Shown: positions 9,213 to 19,391, numbered from the stretch's first letter. The stretch is 64,000 nucleotides of DNA from Rhizobium vallis (GCF_003985155.1 NZ_ML133690.1:248001-312000), one strand, 5' to 3'. A program made the numbers and translations. The notes: a model not told the origin generated them from the sequence alone.

Positions 9213-10276
9213 AAATGGCCAATAACGACGCCCACGCAGCAACGACTGCCGCGGACGTACGGCCTGAGACGCCGGGTTTCCTGCGATTGGTATTGCGCAA
9301 TCCAAGTCTCAAGAGTCTGGCTCTAGTCCCCGTCATCATCGTCGTCAGTACTATCGGCGCGCTGATCAATCCGGCGTTCCTGACCAGCTTCAACATCTTC
9401 GATAATATTCTAGCATTCTCAGCAGCTCTCGGCCTGTTGGTGATCGCCGAAAGCATTCTTCTCATCGGTGGGTTTATAGACCTGTCGCTGCAGTCGACGA
9501 TCGGCTTCTCCGTCGTCCTGTTCTGCTATCTCACCGGGGGCGGTGATAGCGGTGGGCCAGGGCTAGGTCTCTCGGTCGCCGCTGCGGTACCGATCACGCT
9601 TCTCGTTGTCGTGGCTATTGGTGTTTTCAACGGCTTTGTCGTGAAGGTCCTCAAGCTCAATTCGTTCATCGTCACACTTGCGATGCTGATCCTTCTCCAA
9701 GGACTGACACTGGGCATCTCAAATGGTCAGACCTACACCAACGTCCCCGATGCAGTCCTTTATCTAGGCACGGGAAGCGTTCTCGGCATCCCGGTACAGG
9801 CACTCATCTTCATCGGCGCTATCACGGCGGCGGCTCTATTCATGGGCTATCGGCCTACAGGCCGGGCGATCTACGCGATGGGCGGCAATCAGGCCGCAGC
9901 TCATGCCGCAGGCATCAAGACAACTCGCTTGGCCATTGGGCTGTTTGTGTTCGGCAGCTTGATGGCGATGGTCGCCGGCGTCCTCCTTCTTTCGCAGGTG
10001 GCGTCAGCCCCGCCGACGCTTGGCCGCAACATGATCTTCACGGTGTTCGCCGCCGCCGTTTTGGGAGGGATCGATTTGAATGGCGGAAGGGGAACAATCA
10101 TTGGTGCCGCCCTCGGCGTCCTGCTGCTCTCGATCATCCAGAACATTCTCATCCTGTCATCGGTGCCCGCGTTCTGGATCGACGCAGTTTACGGCGCGAT
10201 CATCGTTGCTGCCCTGATTGCCGGCAGGCTCTCGTCAGTGAAGTCGCTGTTTGGTCGGGGCGGCCGGCCAGCCTGA
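9209..10276 (+). CDS. Sugar ABC transporter permease (RbsC type)
   Basis: 355-residue inner-membrane protein with about 9-10 hydrophobic helices and the family segment G-G-I-D-L-N-G-G-R-G-T-I-I-G-A-A-L-G near residue 290. It forms the channel of the importer with the proteins encoded at 6666 and 7743. Its ATG overlaps the ATPase stop (ATGA), so translation is probably coupled. An internal start four bases later is possible. Confidence 0.93.
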   Translation: MKMANNDAHAATTAADVRPETPGFLRLVLRNPSLKSLALVPVIIVVSTIGALINPAFLTSFNIFDNILAFSAALGLLVIAESILLIGGFIDLSLQSTIGFSVVLFCYLTGGGDSGGPGLGLSVAAAVPITLLVVVAIGVFNGFVVKVLKLNSFIVTLAMLILLQGLTLGISNGQTYTNVPDAVLYLGTGSVLGIPVQALIFIGAITAAALFMGYRPTGRAIYAMGGNQAAAHAAGIKTTRLAIGLFVFGSLMAMVAGVLLLSQVASAPPTLGRNMIFTVFAAAVLGGIDLNGGRGTIIGAALGVLLLSIIQNILILSSVPAFWIDAVYGAIIVAALIAGRLSSVKSLFGRGGRPA

Positions 10277-10314
10277 TTATAAATTCGAGTCAAAGATCAA
10301 TAAGTGGAGGTATG

Positions 10315-11073
10315 ATGTTCGACTACAATGGAAAAGTTGCTCTTGTGACGGGAGCAGGCTCCGGGATGGGTCTCGCGACGGCTAAGGCTTTCGCTAGGTG
10401 CGGAGCTTCGGTTGCCCTGGCGGATGTCGACGGGGCGGCGGTAGAGGCGGCAGCCCACGAGCTGCGATCTGAGGGTCATAAGGCGCTGGCTGTTACATGC
10501 GACGTTTCGAAAGAAGACCAGGTCGCGGCAATGGTGGACGCAACGGTCGGACAGTTTGGACGACTTGACGCAGCGTTTAATTCAGCTGGCATACAAATTC
10601 CCGCAACCGATGCCGCTGAGGAAACCGGAGACACCTACGATCGGGTGACGGACATCAACCTGCGCGGTGTCTGGGCGAGCATGAAGCACGAGCTCCGCCA
10701 TATGCGCACGCAAGGCTCCGGCGCGATCGTCAATTGCTCGTCTCTAGGTGGCCTCGTCGGCAATCCAGGACGATCGATCTATCACGCTACAAAGCATGGA
10801 GTTATCGGACTTACCAGAAGTGCCGCCCTCGAATACGCACCCCGGGGAATCCGGATCAACGCTGTATGCCCGGGTACGATCGACACGCCAATGGTTTCAA
10901 AGATGGTCGAAGCAGGCGATCTCGACCTCGAGGCATGTATTGCGGCGTTGCCTATCGGCCGCCTTGGAACCTCGGAAGAGATTGCCGACGCCGTCCTGTG
11001 GCTCTGCGGACCGGGTTCGACGTTCATCATCGGCGTTGCGCTGCCTGTCGACGGCGGTTGGACCGCGCAGTGA
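10315..11073 (+). CDS. Short-chain dehydrogenase/reductase
   Basis: Classical SDR of about 252 residues: cofactor motif T-G-A-G-S-G-M-G near residue 12, N-S-A-G near 87, catalytic Ser in N-C-S-S and Y-H-A-T-K as the Tyr/Lys pair. D-V-D after strand 2 favours NAD(H). The ATG at 10312 is only one base from GGAGG, so the next ATG at 10315 is preferred. It follows the permease by 38 bp in the same operon and probably oxidises the imported sugar or polyol. Confidence 0.92.
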   Translation: MFDYNGKVALVTGAGSGMGLATAKAFARCGASVALADVDGAAVEAAAHELRSEGHKALAVTCDVSKEDQVAAMVDATVGQFGRLDAAFNSAGIQIPATDAAEETGDTYDRVTDINLRGVWASMKHELRHMRTQGSGAIVNCSSLGGLVGNPGRSIYHATKHGVIGLTRSAALEYAPRGIRINAVCPGTIDTPMVSKMVEAGDLDLEACIAALPIGRLGTSEEIADAVLWLCGPGSTFIIGVALPVDGGWTAQ

Positions 11074-11089
11074 AACTACGGGGAAAATC

Positions 11090-11854
11090 ATGGTGAACTA
11101 CGACTACAAAGGTAAGGTAGCGTTCGTGACTGGCGCTGCGAACGGTATTGGTCGAGCCACGGCGCTGGCGTTTGCCCGTGCCGGGGCCAGCGTGGCTGTT
11201 GTCGATATCGACAAAGAAAAAGCCGAGGAGACCGCGCAGCTTGTGCGGGGTTTTGGCTGCGATGCCGCGGCGTACAGAGCCGATGTCACCGTCGAGAGCG
11301 AGGTCAAGGCAGCATTGGAAGCCACTGTCCGCGAACTGGGCGGTCTGGACATGGCGTTCAACAACGCGGGCAAATTTCAAAAAGTGGCTCCGCTTGCGGA
11401 AACCGACGCCGAGGAATGGCGGCGGATCATGGACATCAATGTGACAAGTACATTCCTTTGCATGCGTAACGAGATACCGATCATGCTCGAGCGGGGCGGC
11501 GGTGCGATTGTCAACGCGTCCTCTGGGGCCGGCATCGTCGGTACCAAGGGAGGCGCGGTCTACGGTGCTGCAAAGCATGCTGTGATCGGCCTGACCCGGT
11601 CGGCAGCGCTTGACTACGCGACAGCGGGCATTCGCATAAACGCGGTCTGCCCGGGTGTCATTGAAACGAACATGATGCGTGAGGTCTCGGGTGGAACCGC
11701 CGAGGGCCGTGCTGCCATGGTGGAAATGGAACCGATCGGGCGCTTGGGGAAGCCCGAGGAGATCGCGGCCGCGGTGCTTTGGCTTTGCTCACCTGAGGCC
11801 GGGTTTGCGATCGGCCATGCCATGGTGATCGATGGCGGTCACACCATCCGGTGA
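11090..11854 (+). CDS. Short-chain dehydrogenase/reductase
   Basis: 254-residue classical [11 protein letters not shown] cofactor loop, N-N-A-G, Ser in N-A-S-S-G-A-G and Y-G-A-A-K. V-D-I-D after strand 2 favours NAD(H). It lies 16 bp after the previous SDR, to which it is clearly related, suggesting local duplication and divergence or two successive oxidations. The start is the ATG at 11090 in register with the conserved N-terminus; the longer upstream frame only overlaps its neighbour. It ends at a bidirectional terminator. Confidence 0.92.
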   Translation: MVNYDYKGKVAFVTGAANGIGRATALAFARAGASVAVVDIDKEKAEETAQLVRGFGCDAAAYRADVTVESEVKAALEATVRELGGLDMAFNNAGKFQKVAPLAETDAEEWRRIMDINVTSTFLCMRNEIPIMLERGGGAIVNASSGAGIVGTKGGAVYGAAKHAVIGLTRSAALDYATAGIRINAVCPGVIETNMMREVSGGTAEGRAAMVEMEPIGRLGKPEEIAAAVLWLCSPEAGFAIGHAMVIDGGHTIR

Positions 11855-11862
11855 CAAAGAAA

Positions 11863-11888
11863 GAAGGAGCGACTGAGGTCGCTCCTTC
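11863..11888. terminator. Bidirectional terminator between convergent operons
   Basis: Perfect 11-bp stem GAAGGAGCGAC / GTCGCTCCTTC with a TGAG loop, between two stop codons only 56 bp apart. It can end both the plus-strand ABC/SDR operon and the minus-strand tct operon. T-runs are short on both sides. Confidence 0.7.
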
Positions 11889-11910
11889 TCGTGGATAAAA
11901 GACCATAAAA

Positions 11911-12927
11911 CTAGAAGCGCAGAAGCGTCTTGATGGCGCGCCGCTCGTCCATTGCTCGGTACCCCTCGGCGACGTCCGTCAGTGGAAGCTCAAGGTCAAA
12001 GACCTTTCCCGGATTGATCTCTCTGTTCAGGACGAGGTCCATCAGGTGAGGCAGGAAGCGTCGAACCGGGGCCGGGCCGCCCAACAAACTCTTCTGCTGG
12101 AAGAATAGTGTCTGGCCATCGAATTGGACGCCGTGGGGAACGCCGACGAAGCCGATCTTCCCGCCCGGTCGCGCGCAGTTGATCGCCTGGCTCATGGATT
12201 CCTGAGTGCCGACGCATTCGAGGACGGACTCTGCGCCAACCCCCTTCGTCAGTTCCCTAATGCGTTTGACGCCGTCGTCACCGCGCTCCGAAACGATGTC
12301 GGTCGCGCCGAATTCCAGAGCGAGGTCCTGACGGGATTTGTGTCGGCTCATCGCGATGATACGTGATGCGCCCATTTGCTTTGCCGCGAGAACTCCAAGG
12401 AGACCTACTGCACCATCGCCGACGACGATTGCCGTTGAGCCTTCGGTTACGCCGGCAGCATCCGCTGCGTACCAGCCGGTGCCTAATACGTCGGATGTCG
12501 CAAGCAGGCTCGGGATGAGGTCATCTGGTGGAAGATCGGTTGTCGGTACAAGAGTTCCGTCGGCGAGCGGAATTCGGGCGCGGGGTGCTTGTGCGCCGGA
12601 CATGAACTGCCTCTGCTCGCACGACGACTGGAAACCGAAACGGCAATGTGGGCAGGTGTTGTCCGACAGACAGAATGATCCGACGACGAACTGACCCGGT
12701 CGCACATTCCTTACCGCGCCGCCGACCTCTTCAACGATACCGCAGTACTCGTGGCCCATTGCCATCGGGTCCTTGACTTCGTTTGCACCGCGATAGGGCC
12801 AGAGGTCCGATCCGCATATGCATGAAGCCGACAGACGGATAATCGCGTCGGTCGGCTCCAAAATTTTGGGCTCGGCGACTTCCTCGCAGCGAACGTCGCC
12901 CGGTCCATGCAGTATGGTGGCAAGCAT
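11911..12927 (-). CDS. Zinc-dependent alcohol dehydrogenase, MDR family
   Basis: 338 residues. Catalytic zinc ligands are Cys38 (C-I-C-G-S-D) and His59-Glu60; structural zinc Cys86, Cys92, Cys95 and Cys103. The nucleotide turn is G-D-G-A-V-G near residue 170. It probably oxidises a hydroxyl group of the substrate handled by this region. It lies on the same strand as, and downstream of, the cupin and tct genes, with a 140-bp gap that could hold its own promoter. It resembles the enzyme at 2271 only at the family level. Confidence 0.92.
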   Translation of the reverse strand: MLATILHGPGDVRCEEVAEPKILEPTDAIIRLSASCICGSDLWPYRGANEVKDPMAMGHEYCGIVEEVGGAVRNVRPGQFVVGSFCLSDNTCPHCRFGFQSSCEQRQFMSGAQAPRARIPLADGTLVPTTDLPPDDLIPSLLATSDVLGTGWYAADAAGVTEGSTAIVVGDGAVGLLGVLAAKQMGASRIIAMSRHKSRQDLALEFGATDIVSERGDDGVKRIRELTKGVGAESVLECVGTQESMSQAINCARPGGKIGFVGVPHGVQFDGQTLFFQQKSLLGGPAPVRRFLPHLMDLVLNREINPGKVFDLELPLTDVAEGYRAMDERRAIKTLLRF

Positions 12928-13067
12928 CGAAATTCCTCCGGTTACGCGGACGGCCCTTTCGGATTGATCGCATCGTCCGCAGTTGTTCCGAGACTACTCG
13001 CACCGCCTTCTATATTTTAGAGGGGCTAGGTCGCATGTACTTATGAGGTTTGTTCATGAATTGCAGA

Positions 13068-13595
13068 CTATCGCACAATGCTCATGTGTAGCGCTGCGAT
13101 CGTGCAGTTCTTGTCGCTTCGATTGTTCCACGCGTGCTTCGTTCCTCTCTGAACGAGTGTGTCGCCCTGCTTCATGAGGGTTTCGCCTGTCTCCACGAGT
13201 GCCCAGATTTCTCCGTCGATAATGGTGACGATGTCGATCGAGTCGGTCTTGTGCATACCTGGCGGGTCGTTCTCGTTCGCAGAATCTGCTGCTCCGGCGT
13301 CTGCAAGCGCTTTGGCGTAGCCGGCGGCGAAATCCCACGAACTATCCGGCGGGAACGTCGTGATGACGTAAGTATAGCCTTCGGGAGGCGGTGGAATGAC
13401 GGCTTTCGGGCCCAACGTGTTCTCGGACATCACGGGTGTCGGCACCTGCGTGGCCTGCCATATCTGATTTATTGTATATCCTTCGGTAGCCACGCGAGTG
13501 TCGGTCGGCCCGTCGGCGACGATCGTCGATCGACCATCGCCATCGAGGCCGATGACAATTCGCCTCGCTTGAATATTGAAGTGGTCTTGACCCAT
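13068..13595 (-). CDS. Cupin-domain protein
   Basis: 175-residue protein with a cupin barrel in the C-terminal two thirds: M-H-K-T-D-S-I-D near residue 114 and G-D-T-L-V-Q-R-G-T-K-H-A-W-N near 145. The histidines there could bind a metal, but the first motif is not canonical. An enzyme of the dioxygenase/isomerase kind or a small-molecule sensor are both possible. It lies 45 bp after tctA in the same operon. Confidence 0.85.
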   Translation of the reverse strand: MGQDHFNIQARRIVIGLDGDGRSTIVADGPTDTRVATEGYTINQIWQATQVPTPVMSENTLGPKAVIPPPPEGYTYVITTFPPDSSWDFAAGYAKALADAGAADSANENDPPGMHKTDSIDIVTIIDGEIWALVETGETLMKQGDTLVQRGTKHAWNNRSDKNCTIAALHMSIVR

Positions 13596-13640
13596 TAGCC
13601 TTATCTTCCATTCATTTGATTATTTACGGGGTAGCGGTCG

Positions 13641-15134
13641 TCACTCTTCAAGTGCCTGATCTTTCTTCCTGCGGATTGATGGAAGCAGCATCGCGCCGAG
13701 AGCGAGGGCGGCGATAGCCAGCAAAACGGCGCTGACGGGGCGCTCCACGAAGACGAGCGCACTGCCACGGGACACGACCATCGCCCGCCTCAGATACTCC
13801 TCAAGCATGGGTCCCAAAACGAAGCCGATGAGCAATGGTGCCGGCTCGAGCGCGAGCTTGAAGAACAGGTATCCAAGGAAGCCGAAAAGGACCGTCTCGA
13901 ACACGTTGAACGCAGAATAGTTTACCGAGTAGACGCCGATGGCGCAGAACACGAGGATCGCGGGGTAGAGGTATTTGTAAGGGAGTCTCAGGAGTGACAC
14001 CCACATCCCGATCAAGGGCAGGTTGATCACGAGCAGCATCAGGTTCCCGATCCACATGCTGGCGATCAGACCCCAGAATAGGGCTGGCTGGGCCTGGATG
14101 ACGCCTGGGCCCGGCTGGATGCCGTGGATCATCAGACCGCCGATCATGAGAGCCATGACTGCATTTGCCGGGATGCCGAGGGTGAGCATCGGAATGAATG
14201 AGGTTTGTGAGGCAGCGTTATTCGCGCTTTCAGGCCCCGCAACCCCCTCGATTGCTCCGGTCCCGAACTCATGACCGTACTTCGAGACCTTCCGTTCGAG
14301 CATGTATGAGGCGAAGGTCGACAATGCCAGACCACCGCCCGGGAGGATGCCGAGGATGGACCCGACGATGGTGCCGCGGACGACCGATGGCGTCGCCCGT
14401 TTGAACTCTTCCTTGGTCAGCATGAGGCTGCCGACCTTGGCGACTGTCCCGCTGCGGTTTTCCGGATTTTCGAGATTGCGGATGATCTCGGCGACGCCGA
14501 AAATCCCCATTGCCACCGCTACGAAGTCGATCCCCTCGAACAGTTCGAAGAATCCAAACGAGAAACGGACTTGGCCACTCTGCACGTCGGTGCCAACAAG
14601 ACCTAGCGCTACCCCTAGCACGAGCATGGCGATCGACTTGAAGATGCTGCCCTGGGCGAGCACGGTCGCGATGATCAAGCCGAGGAGGATAAGGGAGAAA
14701 TACTCGGCGGGACCGAACGAGAGAGCGAGGTTGGTCAGGACTGGGCCTGAAGCGGCAACGACCAGCGTAGCCACAGTTCCTGCGAAGAACGATCCCAATG
14801 CGGCGGTGGCCAATGCCGCGCCGGCACGACCGCGTTTTGCCATCTTGTGTCCCTCGAGAGTGGTCACAACTGCTGTGACTTCGCCCGGGAGGTTCAAAAG
14901 GATGGCCGAGGTGGAGCCGCCGTATTGGGCTCCGTAGTAGATGCCTGAGAGCATGATCAGCGCGGTGATCGGGTCCAACGCGAAGGTCAGCGGAAGGAGG
15001 AGGGCGATCGTCGCAAGCGGACCGATACCGGGAAGCACACCGATCGCTGTCCCGATCATACAGCCGATGAAGGCAAAGCCGAGGTTGTGAAACGTCATCG
15101 CGACCGAAAGGCCGAGGGCGAGGTTCTCGATCAT
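13641..15134 (-). CDS. tctA: Tripartite tricarboxylate transporter, large permease TctA
   Basis: 497-residue membrane protein with about 12 hydrophobic helices and the typical TctA segments G-V-L-P-G-I-G-P-L near residue 37 and G-I-L-P-G-G-G-L-A near 265. It is the channel-forming subunit of a sodium- or proton-driven carboxylate importer. The chosen ATG (15134) starts the conserved N-terminus; an extension to 15212 would overlap tctB. It is 11 bp downstream of tctB. Confidence 0.93.
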   Translation of the reverse strand: MIENLALGLSVAMTFHNLGFAFIGCMIGTAIGVLPGIGPLATIALLLPLTFALDPITALIMLSGIYYGAQYGGSTSAILLNLPGEVTAVVTTLEGHKMAKRGRAGAALATAALGSFFAGTVATLVVAASGPVLTNLALSFGPAEYFSLILLGLIIATVLAQGSIFKSIAMLVLGVALGLVGTDVQSGQVRFSFGFFELFEGIDFVAVAMGIFGVAEIIRNLENPENRSGTVAKVGSLMLTKEEFKRATPSVVRGTIVGSILGILPGGGLALSTFASYMLERKVSKYGHEFGTGAIEGVAGPESANNAASQTSFIPMLTLGIPANAVMALMIGGLMIHGIQPGPGVIQAQPALFWGLIASMWIGNLMLLVINLPLIGMWVSLLRLPYKYLYPAILVFCAIGVYSVNYSAFNVFETVLFGFLGYLFFKLALEPAPLLIGFVLGPMLEEYLRRAMVVSRGSALVFVERPVSAVLLAIAALALGAMLLPSIRRKKDQALEE

Positions 15135-15145
15135 GGCTGCCTCGC

Positions 15146-15631
15146 TCAGAACTGAGTGAATGGGGGCAGGAACGACACGTTCAAGCCAAGCCCGAGAGTG
15201 AACACTGCCCAACAGATCGCGACGAGTGCCACAGTCAGGCCGGCAATTCCCTTGATCGTCTGGTCTCTGTCCGCAAGCCCACTAATGACCACGACGACAG
15301 CAACCGAAACCGCCATCCCGACACGTTCGATGAGAACGCCGAACGCAGCCATCGCGCCAAGGATGAGGACCATTTCCCTCCAGGCCCAACTTTCGAGGGG
15401 ATCGTGTTCTCCTTTAATCCCAAGGAGGGCGACCGCAGCACCGAGGAGACCGAGCAGGCCGAAGACCAACATCGGCATGTAGCCTGGACCCATCTGGGCG
15501 GCCGAACCGATTTCGTAGTCCTGATTGTAGTAAAGTCCTCCTAACGCGACGGCGACCAGGAAGACGCCGGCCGTGACATCCTTCGCACCCAACGGTCGAC
15601 GTGGAGCCGGAGCGAGTTCATCGTTTTGCAT
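15146..15631 (-). CDS. tctB: Tripartite tricarboxylate transporter, small permease TctB
   Basis: 161 residues with four hydrophobic helices after a short polar N-terminus, and the family pattern M-G-P-G-Y-M-P near residue 53. It is the small membrane subunit that works with TctA and the TctC-type binding protein at 18105. The start at 15631 is chosen because the upstream frame runs into the SDR gene. Confidence 0.9.
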   Translation of the reverse strand: MQNDELAPAPRRPLGAKDVTAGVFLVAVALGGLYYNQDYEIGSAAQMGPGYMPMLVFGLLGLLGAAVALLGIKGEHDPLESWAWREMVLILGAMAAFGVLIERVGMAVSVAVVVVISGLADRDQTIKGIAGLTVALVAICWAVFTLGLGLNVSFLPPFTQF

Positions 15632-15656
15632 TTGAGTGTTCCCCGTTTTTTTGTTT

Positions 15657-16418
15657 TCAGTGGAAGGAGCGGCCGCCATCGACCGCAAGTGCTGCGCCCG
15701 TGACGTAGGAAGACTCCGACGACGTGAGGAAGAGCAGGGCTCGGGCGATCTCTTCTGGGTCGGCCAAGCGCTTGAGCGCATAGTTGCCCACGTTGGTGCG
15801 GTAGCCATCGGCCATCGGGGTATCCACCATCCCAGGCGCGATGCTGTTGACCCTGATTTTTGGAGCAAGTTCCGCAGCAAGGGCACGGGTCAAGTTGACG
15901 ACCCCACCCTTTGACGCCGCGTACGCAGTGTGACCTGGGGCGTTCGGCAGTAGTCCCTGTGCGGATGCGATATTCACGATCGTGGAGTGGTCGTGCAATT
16001 GAAGGAAAGGGATGCAGCAGCGTGCGACAATGTACGTGCCGGTGAGATTGACCTCTATAATCCGCCGCCAGTCGTCGGCAGGCACTTCTGTGGCTAGCCC
16101 TTTTGACATGATGCCAGCCGCATTGATCAAACCGTCGATGCCGTCCATCTCGGAAGCAGCCTTTTCAACGGCACGCGCAACGTCCGCCTCGTTGGTGATA
16201 TCGACACCTGAGAAGCCTGCTCCGATCTCCTCGGCCACCTTTCGCACTGCCTCGATATTTCGGTCGAAGAGTGTGACCTTTGCGCCTTGCGCCACAAAAA
16301 GCGTGGCGGTGGTTCGGCCGATACCCGAACCGGCACCTGTAACGACGATTCTTCGGCCGGCCAATCTTGCTGAATGGCCTGTGGTATGCGCCTGACTGGC
16401 AATGGGCGATGCGCTCAT
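15657..16418 (-). CDS. Short-chain dehydrogenase/reductase
   Basis: 253-residue classical SDR: T-G-A-G-S-G-I-G near residue 27, N-A-A-G, catalytic Ser in N-I-A-S and Y-A-A-S-K. About 20 extra polar residues precede the first strand. It lies between tctB and the aldehyde dehydrogenase in the minus-strand operon, and is likely an oxidation step on the imported carboxylate or a product of it. Confidence 0.92.
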   Translation of the reverse strand: MSASPIASQAHTTGHSARLAGRRIVVTGAGSGIGRTTATLFVAQGAKVTLFDRNIEAVRKVAEEIGAGFSGVDITNEADVARAVEKAASEMDGIDGLINAAGIMSKGLATEVPADDWRRIIEVNLTGTYIVARCCIPFLQLHDHSTIVNIASAQGLLPNAPGHTAYAASKGGVVNLTRALAAELAPKIRVNSIAPGMVDTPMADGYRTNVGNYALKRLADPEEIARALLFLTSSESSYVTGAALAVDGGRSFH

Positions 16419-16482
16419 CTTGATATACTTTCTTGTATCGATTTCACTTCGGCTCGAACTGTGTATCCGCGGATACGAACGC

Positions 16483-17964
16483 TCACCTCATGATGAAGGG
16501 ATTGGTTGGGCCCTCAGTCGTCGTGGACACGAAGACACTCTTGGTCTCGAGATACTCGTTGATCGCCTCGATTCCGCTCTCTCTCCCAAGGCCGGATTTC
16601 TTCGTGCCGCCGAACGGCATCATGAAACTGTAAGCTCGGTATGTGTTGACCCAGACTGTTCCGACCTTGAGAGACTTGGTCATCCGCATTGCGCGTCCGA
16701 TATTCTGCGTCCAGACGCCGGCGACGAGGCCGTAGGCGATGTCGTTGCCAATCCTCGTGGCATCTTCTTCTGTGTCGAATTCGATGATCGATAGGACAGG
16801 ACCGAAGACCTCTTCCTGCGCAATCCGCATATCGTTGGTCACGTCTGAAAAAATGGTTGGCTCAACGAACTGTCCCGCGCTCAAACCCGCTCCGGTCGCC
16901 CTGTTGCCGCCAAGGATGCATCGAGCGCCGTCCTTCCTGGCGATTTCGATGTAGTCGAGCACCTTTTGGAATTGCGGAGGGGTCGAGATCGGGCCGACGT
17001 TGGTGTTCGGGTCCATCGGATCACCCATCCTGATATAGCGGGCGAGATCGACGAGTTTGGTTGTGAAGGCGTCTTTGATCGACTTCTGGACCAACAGACG
17101 GGAGCCGGCAGTGCACATTTGACCTGCCGCACCGAAGATACCTGAAACGACACCTGCAGCGGCCAGGTCGAGATCGGCGTCCTCAAACACGATGTTCGGT
17201 GACTTGCCACCCAGTTCGAGTGCAACACGTTTCATGTGTTTGGCAGCGGTCTCGTAGATTTTCGCTCCGGTCAAATCCGAGCCGGTGAAGGTGATCATCG
17301 CGACGTCGGGATGTTCGACAAGCGCAGCGCCTGCGTCATGTCCATACCCGGTGACAACGTTGAATGCGCCATCGGGCATCCCCGCTTCTCTGATGAGCGC
17401 CGCCAATTCCAGAGTGCTTGCCGACGCGAATTCGGACGGCTTGACGACGACGGTGCAGCCAGCCGCCAGGGCAGGGGCGCTCTTAACCGTGGCGAACCAG
17501 ATGGGTGAATTCCAAGCAGTAAGGGCGGCAACCACACCGATGGGTTCACGCATCGTGAATGCCATCGTGTCGGGCTTTTCGACTGGTATCCAGGCCCCTT
17601 CGATCTTGTCGGCAAGGCCGGCGTAGTAATACCAGCACTCGGCCACACCATTGAGCTGACCACGCACCTCCGCCAGCAGTTTACCGTTGTCCCGGGCTTC
17701 GATCTCCGCAATCCGATCCGCATCACGCGTGATGAGGTCGCCAATCTTGCGCATGATCCGCCCGCGTGCGGTCGCCGTCAGTTTTGACCAAGGCCCGCCT
17801 TCGAGTGCTTGACGTGCAGCCTTCACCGCACGATCCACGTCACCACGCGTCGCCCGAGCTAATTCCGCCCAAGGCTTTCCGTGATAGGGATCGAGGCTCT
17901 CGATACGCTCCCCGCGCTCCCCGTCGGAGAATTGGCCGTCAATGAAAAGTTGGTAGCTGCGCAT
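16483..17964 (-). CDS. Aldehyde dehydrogenase (NAD(P)+-dependent)
   Basis: 493 residues. General base Glu in L-E-L-G-G-K-S-P near 256 and nucleophile Cys in G-Q-M-C-T-A-G near 290; A-W-N near 157 replaces the more usual P-W-N. The start at 17964 (M-R-S-Y-Q-L-F-I-D-G) fits the family; the extension to 18330 overlaps the tctC gene. It lies between tctC and the SDR in the operon and probably makes the carboxylate end product. Confidence 0.93.
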   Translation of the reverse strand: MRSYQLFIDGQFSDGERGERIESLDPYHGKPWAELARATRGDVDRAVKAARQALEGGPWSKLTATARGRIMRKIGDLITRDADRIAEIEARDNGKLLAEVRGQLNGVAECWYYYAGLADKIEGAWIPVEKPDTMAFTMREPIGVVAALTAWNSPIWFATVKSAPALAAGCTVVVKPSEFASASTLELAALIREAGMPDGAFNVVTGYGHDAGAALVEHPDVAMITFTGSDLTGAKIYETAAKHMKRVALELGGKSPNIVFEDADLDLAAAGVVSGIFGAAGQMCTAGSRLLVQKSIKDAFTTKLVDLARYIRMGDPMDPNTNVGPISTPPQFQKVLDYIEIARKDGARCILGGNRATGAGLSAGQFVEPTIFSDVTNDMRIAQEEVFGPVLSIIEFDTEEDATRIGNDIAYGLVAGVWTQNIGRAMRMTKSLKVGTVWVNTYRAYSFMMPFGGTKKSGLGRESGIEAINEYLETKSVFVSTTTEGPTNPFIMR

Positions 17965-18010
17965 CGTCACTCCTTGAATTCGTCTTATCGGCAGGGAGGC
18001 GCGTTTCACC

Positions 18011-18042
18011 GATGGGAGCCCGCAGCGAAAACGGGCCCCATC
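18011..18042. terminator. Hairpin between tctC and aldehyde dehydrogenase genes
   Basis: Strong stem GATGGG-a-GCCCG paired with CGGGC-CCCATC, 11 bp with one bulged A and a 9-base loop. It lies just after tctC on the minus strand with no T-run, so it is likely a processing or partial-termination hairpin that favours the binding-protein message. Confidence 0.5.
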
Positions 18043-18104
18043 GGCGATTGCACGGCAGTCCCCAGCCGTCTGCCGTTCACGTGTTGGTGGCCTTTGCCGC
18101 CAAC

Positions 18105-19085
18105 TTAGTTGTTCAATCGAATGTTGTTTTCCGTAATGACCTTGCGGAACTTGTCCTGCTCGCCCTTCAGAAAGGCAGCGAGTTCGTCGCCGGTCTTGAT
18201 GTCCGTCTGGAACGACAGCGGCGTGAAACGTTCCTGGAATTTTGGATCGTTGACACCCTTTACGATCGCTGCAGAAAACTTCGTCACGACCTCGTCGGGC
18301 ACGCCCTTTGGAGCCGCGTAGCTGTACCAAACACGCGAGTTGATCTGCGGATAACCGATCTCAGCTGTCGTCGGAACATTCGGCATGTTCGCCGTACGTG
18401 CAGGGGACGTTACCGCCAGAATCCGCAAGTTCGGGTCGTCCTTGAGAAGCGCGGCCTCGCGAGCAGACGCGAAAATCATTTGGGTGAAGCCGCCCTGCAA
18501 AGCTTGGATGCCTTCCGGGTTGTTCTTGTAGGAAACGTGGACACCCTTGCCGCCCGCTTCCTTGAGGAACATCGTCCCTGTCAGGTGGCCCATGGTGCCG
18601 ACACCGCCGCTGGCAAATGTCACGCCGTCTGGCGACTTGGCCACTGCCATCAGTTCATCGATGCTCGTGATCCCGCCCTTGGCGGAGACAATCAGTGCCA
18701 GCGGATACCCGCCGATTCCAACGATCGGAACAAAGTCATCTAGCCCGTACTGCAGGTTATCTCTGAGGACGGTCTGAACCAATCCGGCCGTGATTAGGCA
18801 AAGAATGTTGTAGCCGTCCGGCTTCGCGCCGGCGACCGCGTTTCCCGCAACCGTGGTCGATCCACCCGCGCGGTTTTCGATCACGACGGGCTGTCCGAGT
18901 TCTTCGCTCGCTGTCTGCGCCAGGAACCGGCTTAGGGTGTCGTCGTCGCCACCGGGCGCGTTCCCGATGTTGATCGTGATGGGTCTGGCTGGCCATTCGG
19001 CGGCGAGGACGTCCGATGCCCGCGAAAGTAGACCCGCCGAAATGGCCGCGGTCGTGCCGAGCAAAACTGTTCTTCTCGTAATCAT
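18105..19085 (-). CDS. tctC: Tripartite tricarboxylate transporter binding protein (TctC/Bug family)
   Basis: 326-residue periplasmic binding protein. The leader begins M-I-T-R-R-T-V-L-L, a twin-arginine-like signal with cleavage near D-V-L-A-A. The mature protein has the Bug pattern P-I-T-I-N-I-G-N-A-P-G-G-D-D-D then E-N-R-A-G-G-S-T-T-V. It delivers a carboxylate to TctAB. A GGGGGAG ribosome site supports the start at 19085. First gene of the minus-strand operon, divergent from the IclR regulator. Confidence 0.92.
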   Translation of the reverse strand: MITRRTVLLGTTAAISAGLLSRASDVLAAEWPARPITINIGNAPGGDDDTLSRFLAQTASEELGQPVVIENRAGGSTTVAGNAVAGAKPDGYNILCLITAGLVQTVLRDNLQYGLDDFVPIVGIGGYPLALIVSAKGGITSIDELMAVAKSPDGVTFASGGVGTMGHLTGTMFLKEAGGKGVHVSYKNNPEGIQALQGGFTQMIFASAREAALLKDDPNLRILAVTSPARTANMPNVPTTAEIGYPQINSRVWYSYAAPKGVPDEVVTKFSAAIVKGVNDPKFQERFTPLSFQTDIKTGDELAAFLKGEQDKFRKVITENNIRLNN

Positions 19086-19391
19086 GTTATTCTCCCCCTG
19101 GTCGATACCTTTGCCGCCACTGTAACCGAGCCCGACCTCCCGCCGGGCTGCAGCGCAAACTGCCGAAATCGGCCCGCGACGCGCATAATCGAACCCGACG
19201 AGCCTGCTCTGTAAAGCCGAAAGCCCCAGCGAGCCGTTAAGGTTATAAGCGTGGGTTATATGTCGAAGCGGCACGACCCATGCCGAATCCCCTGCGTTTT
19301 CGGGGCTTCGCGGTGCAACAGGATGGCGTGTTTTTTGACTGGCGCGCGGAGCAAGAAGACGCTTATCGTGAGGTGATGGAATGGCTATGTG
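19086..19391. other. Divergent control region between tctC and IclR genes
   Basis: About 306 bp with no gene. It must hold the promoters of the minus-strand tct operon and of the IclR gene. I could not pick convincing -10/-35 pairs, and no copy of the palindrome found at 20321 is visible here. Confidence 0.4.

Noticed and set aside
18105..19274. 63-residue N-terminal extension of tctC
   Set aside because: The twin-arginine signal must be at the N-terminus, and GGGGGAG lies directly before ATG 19085.
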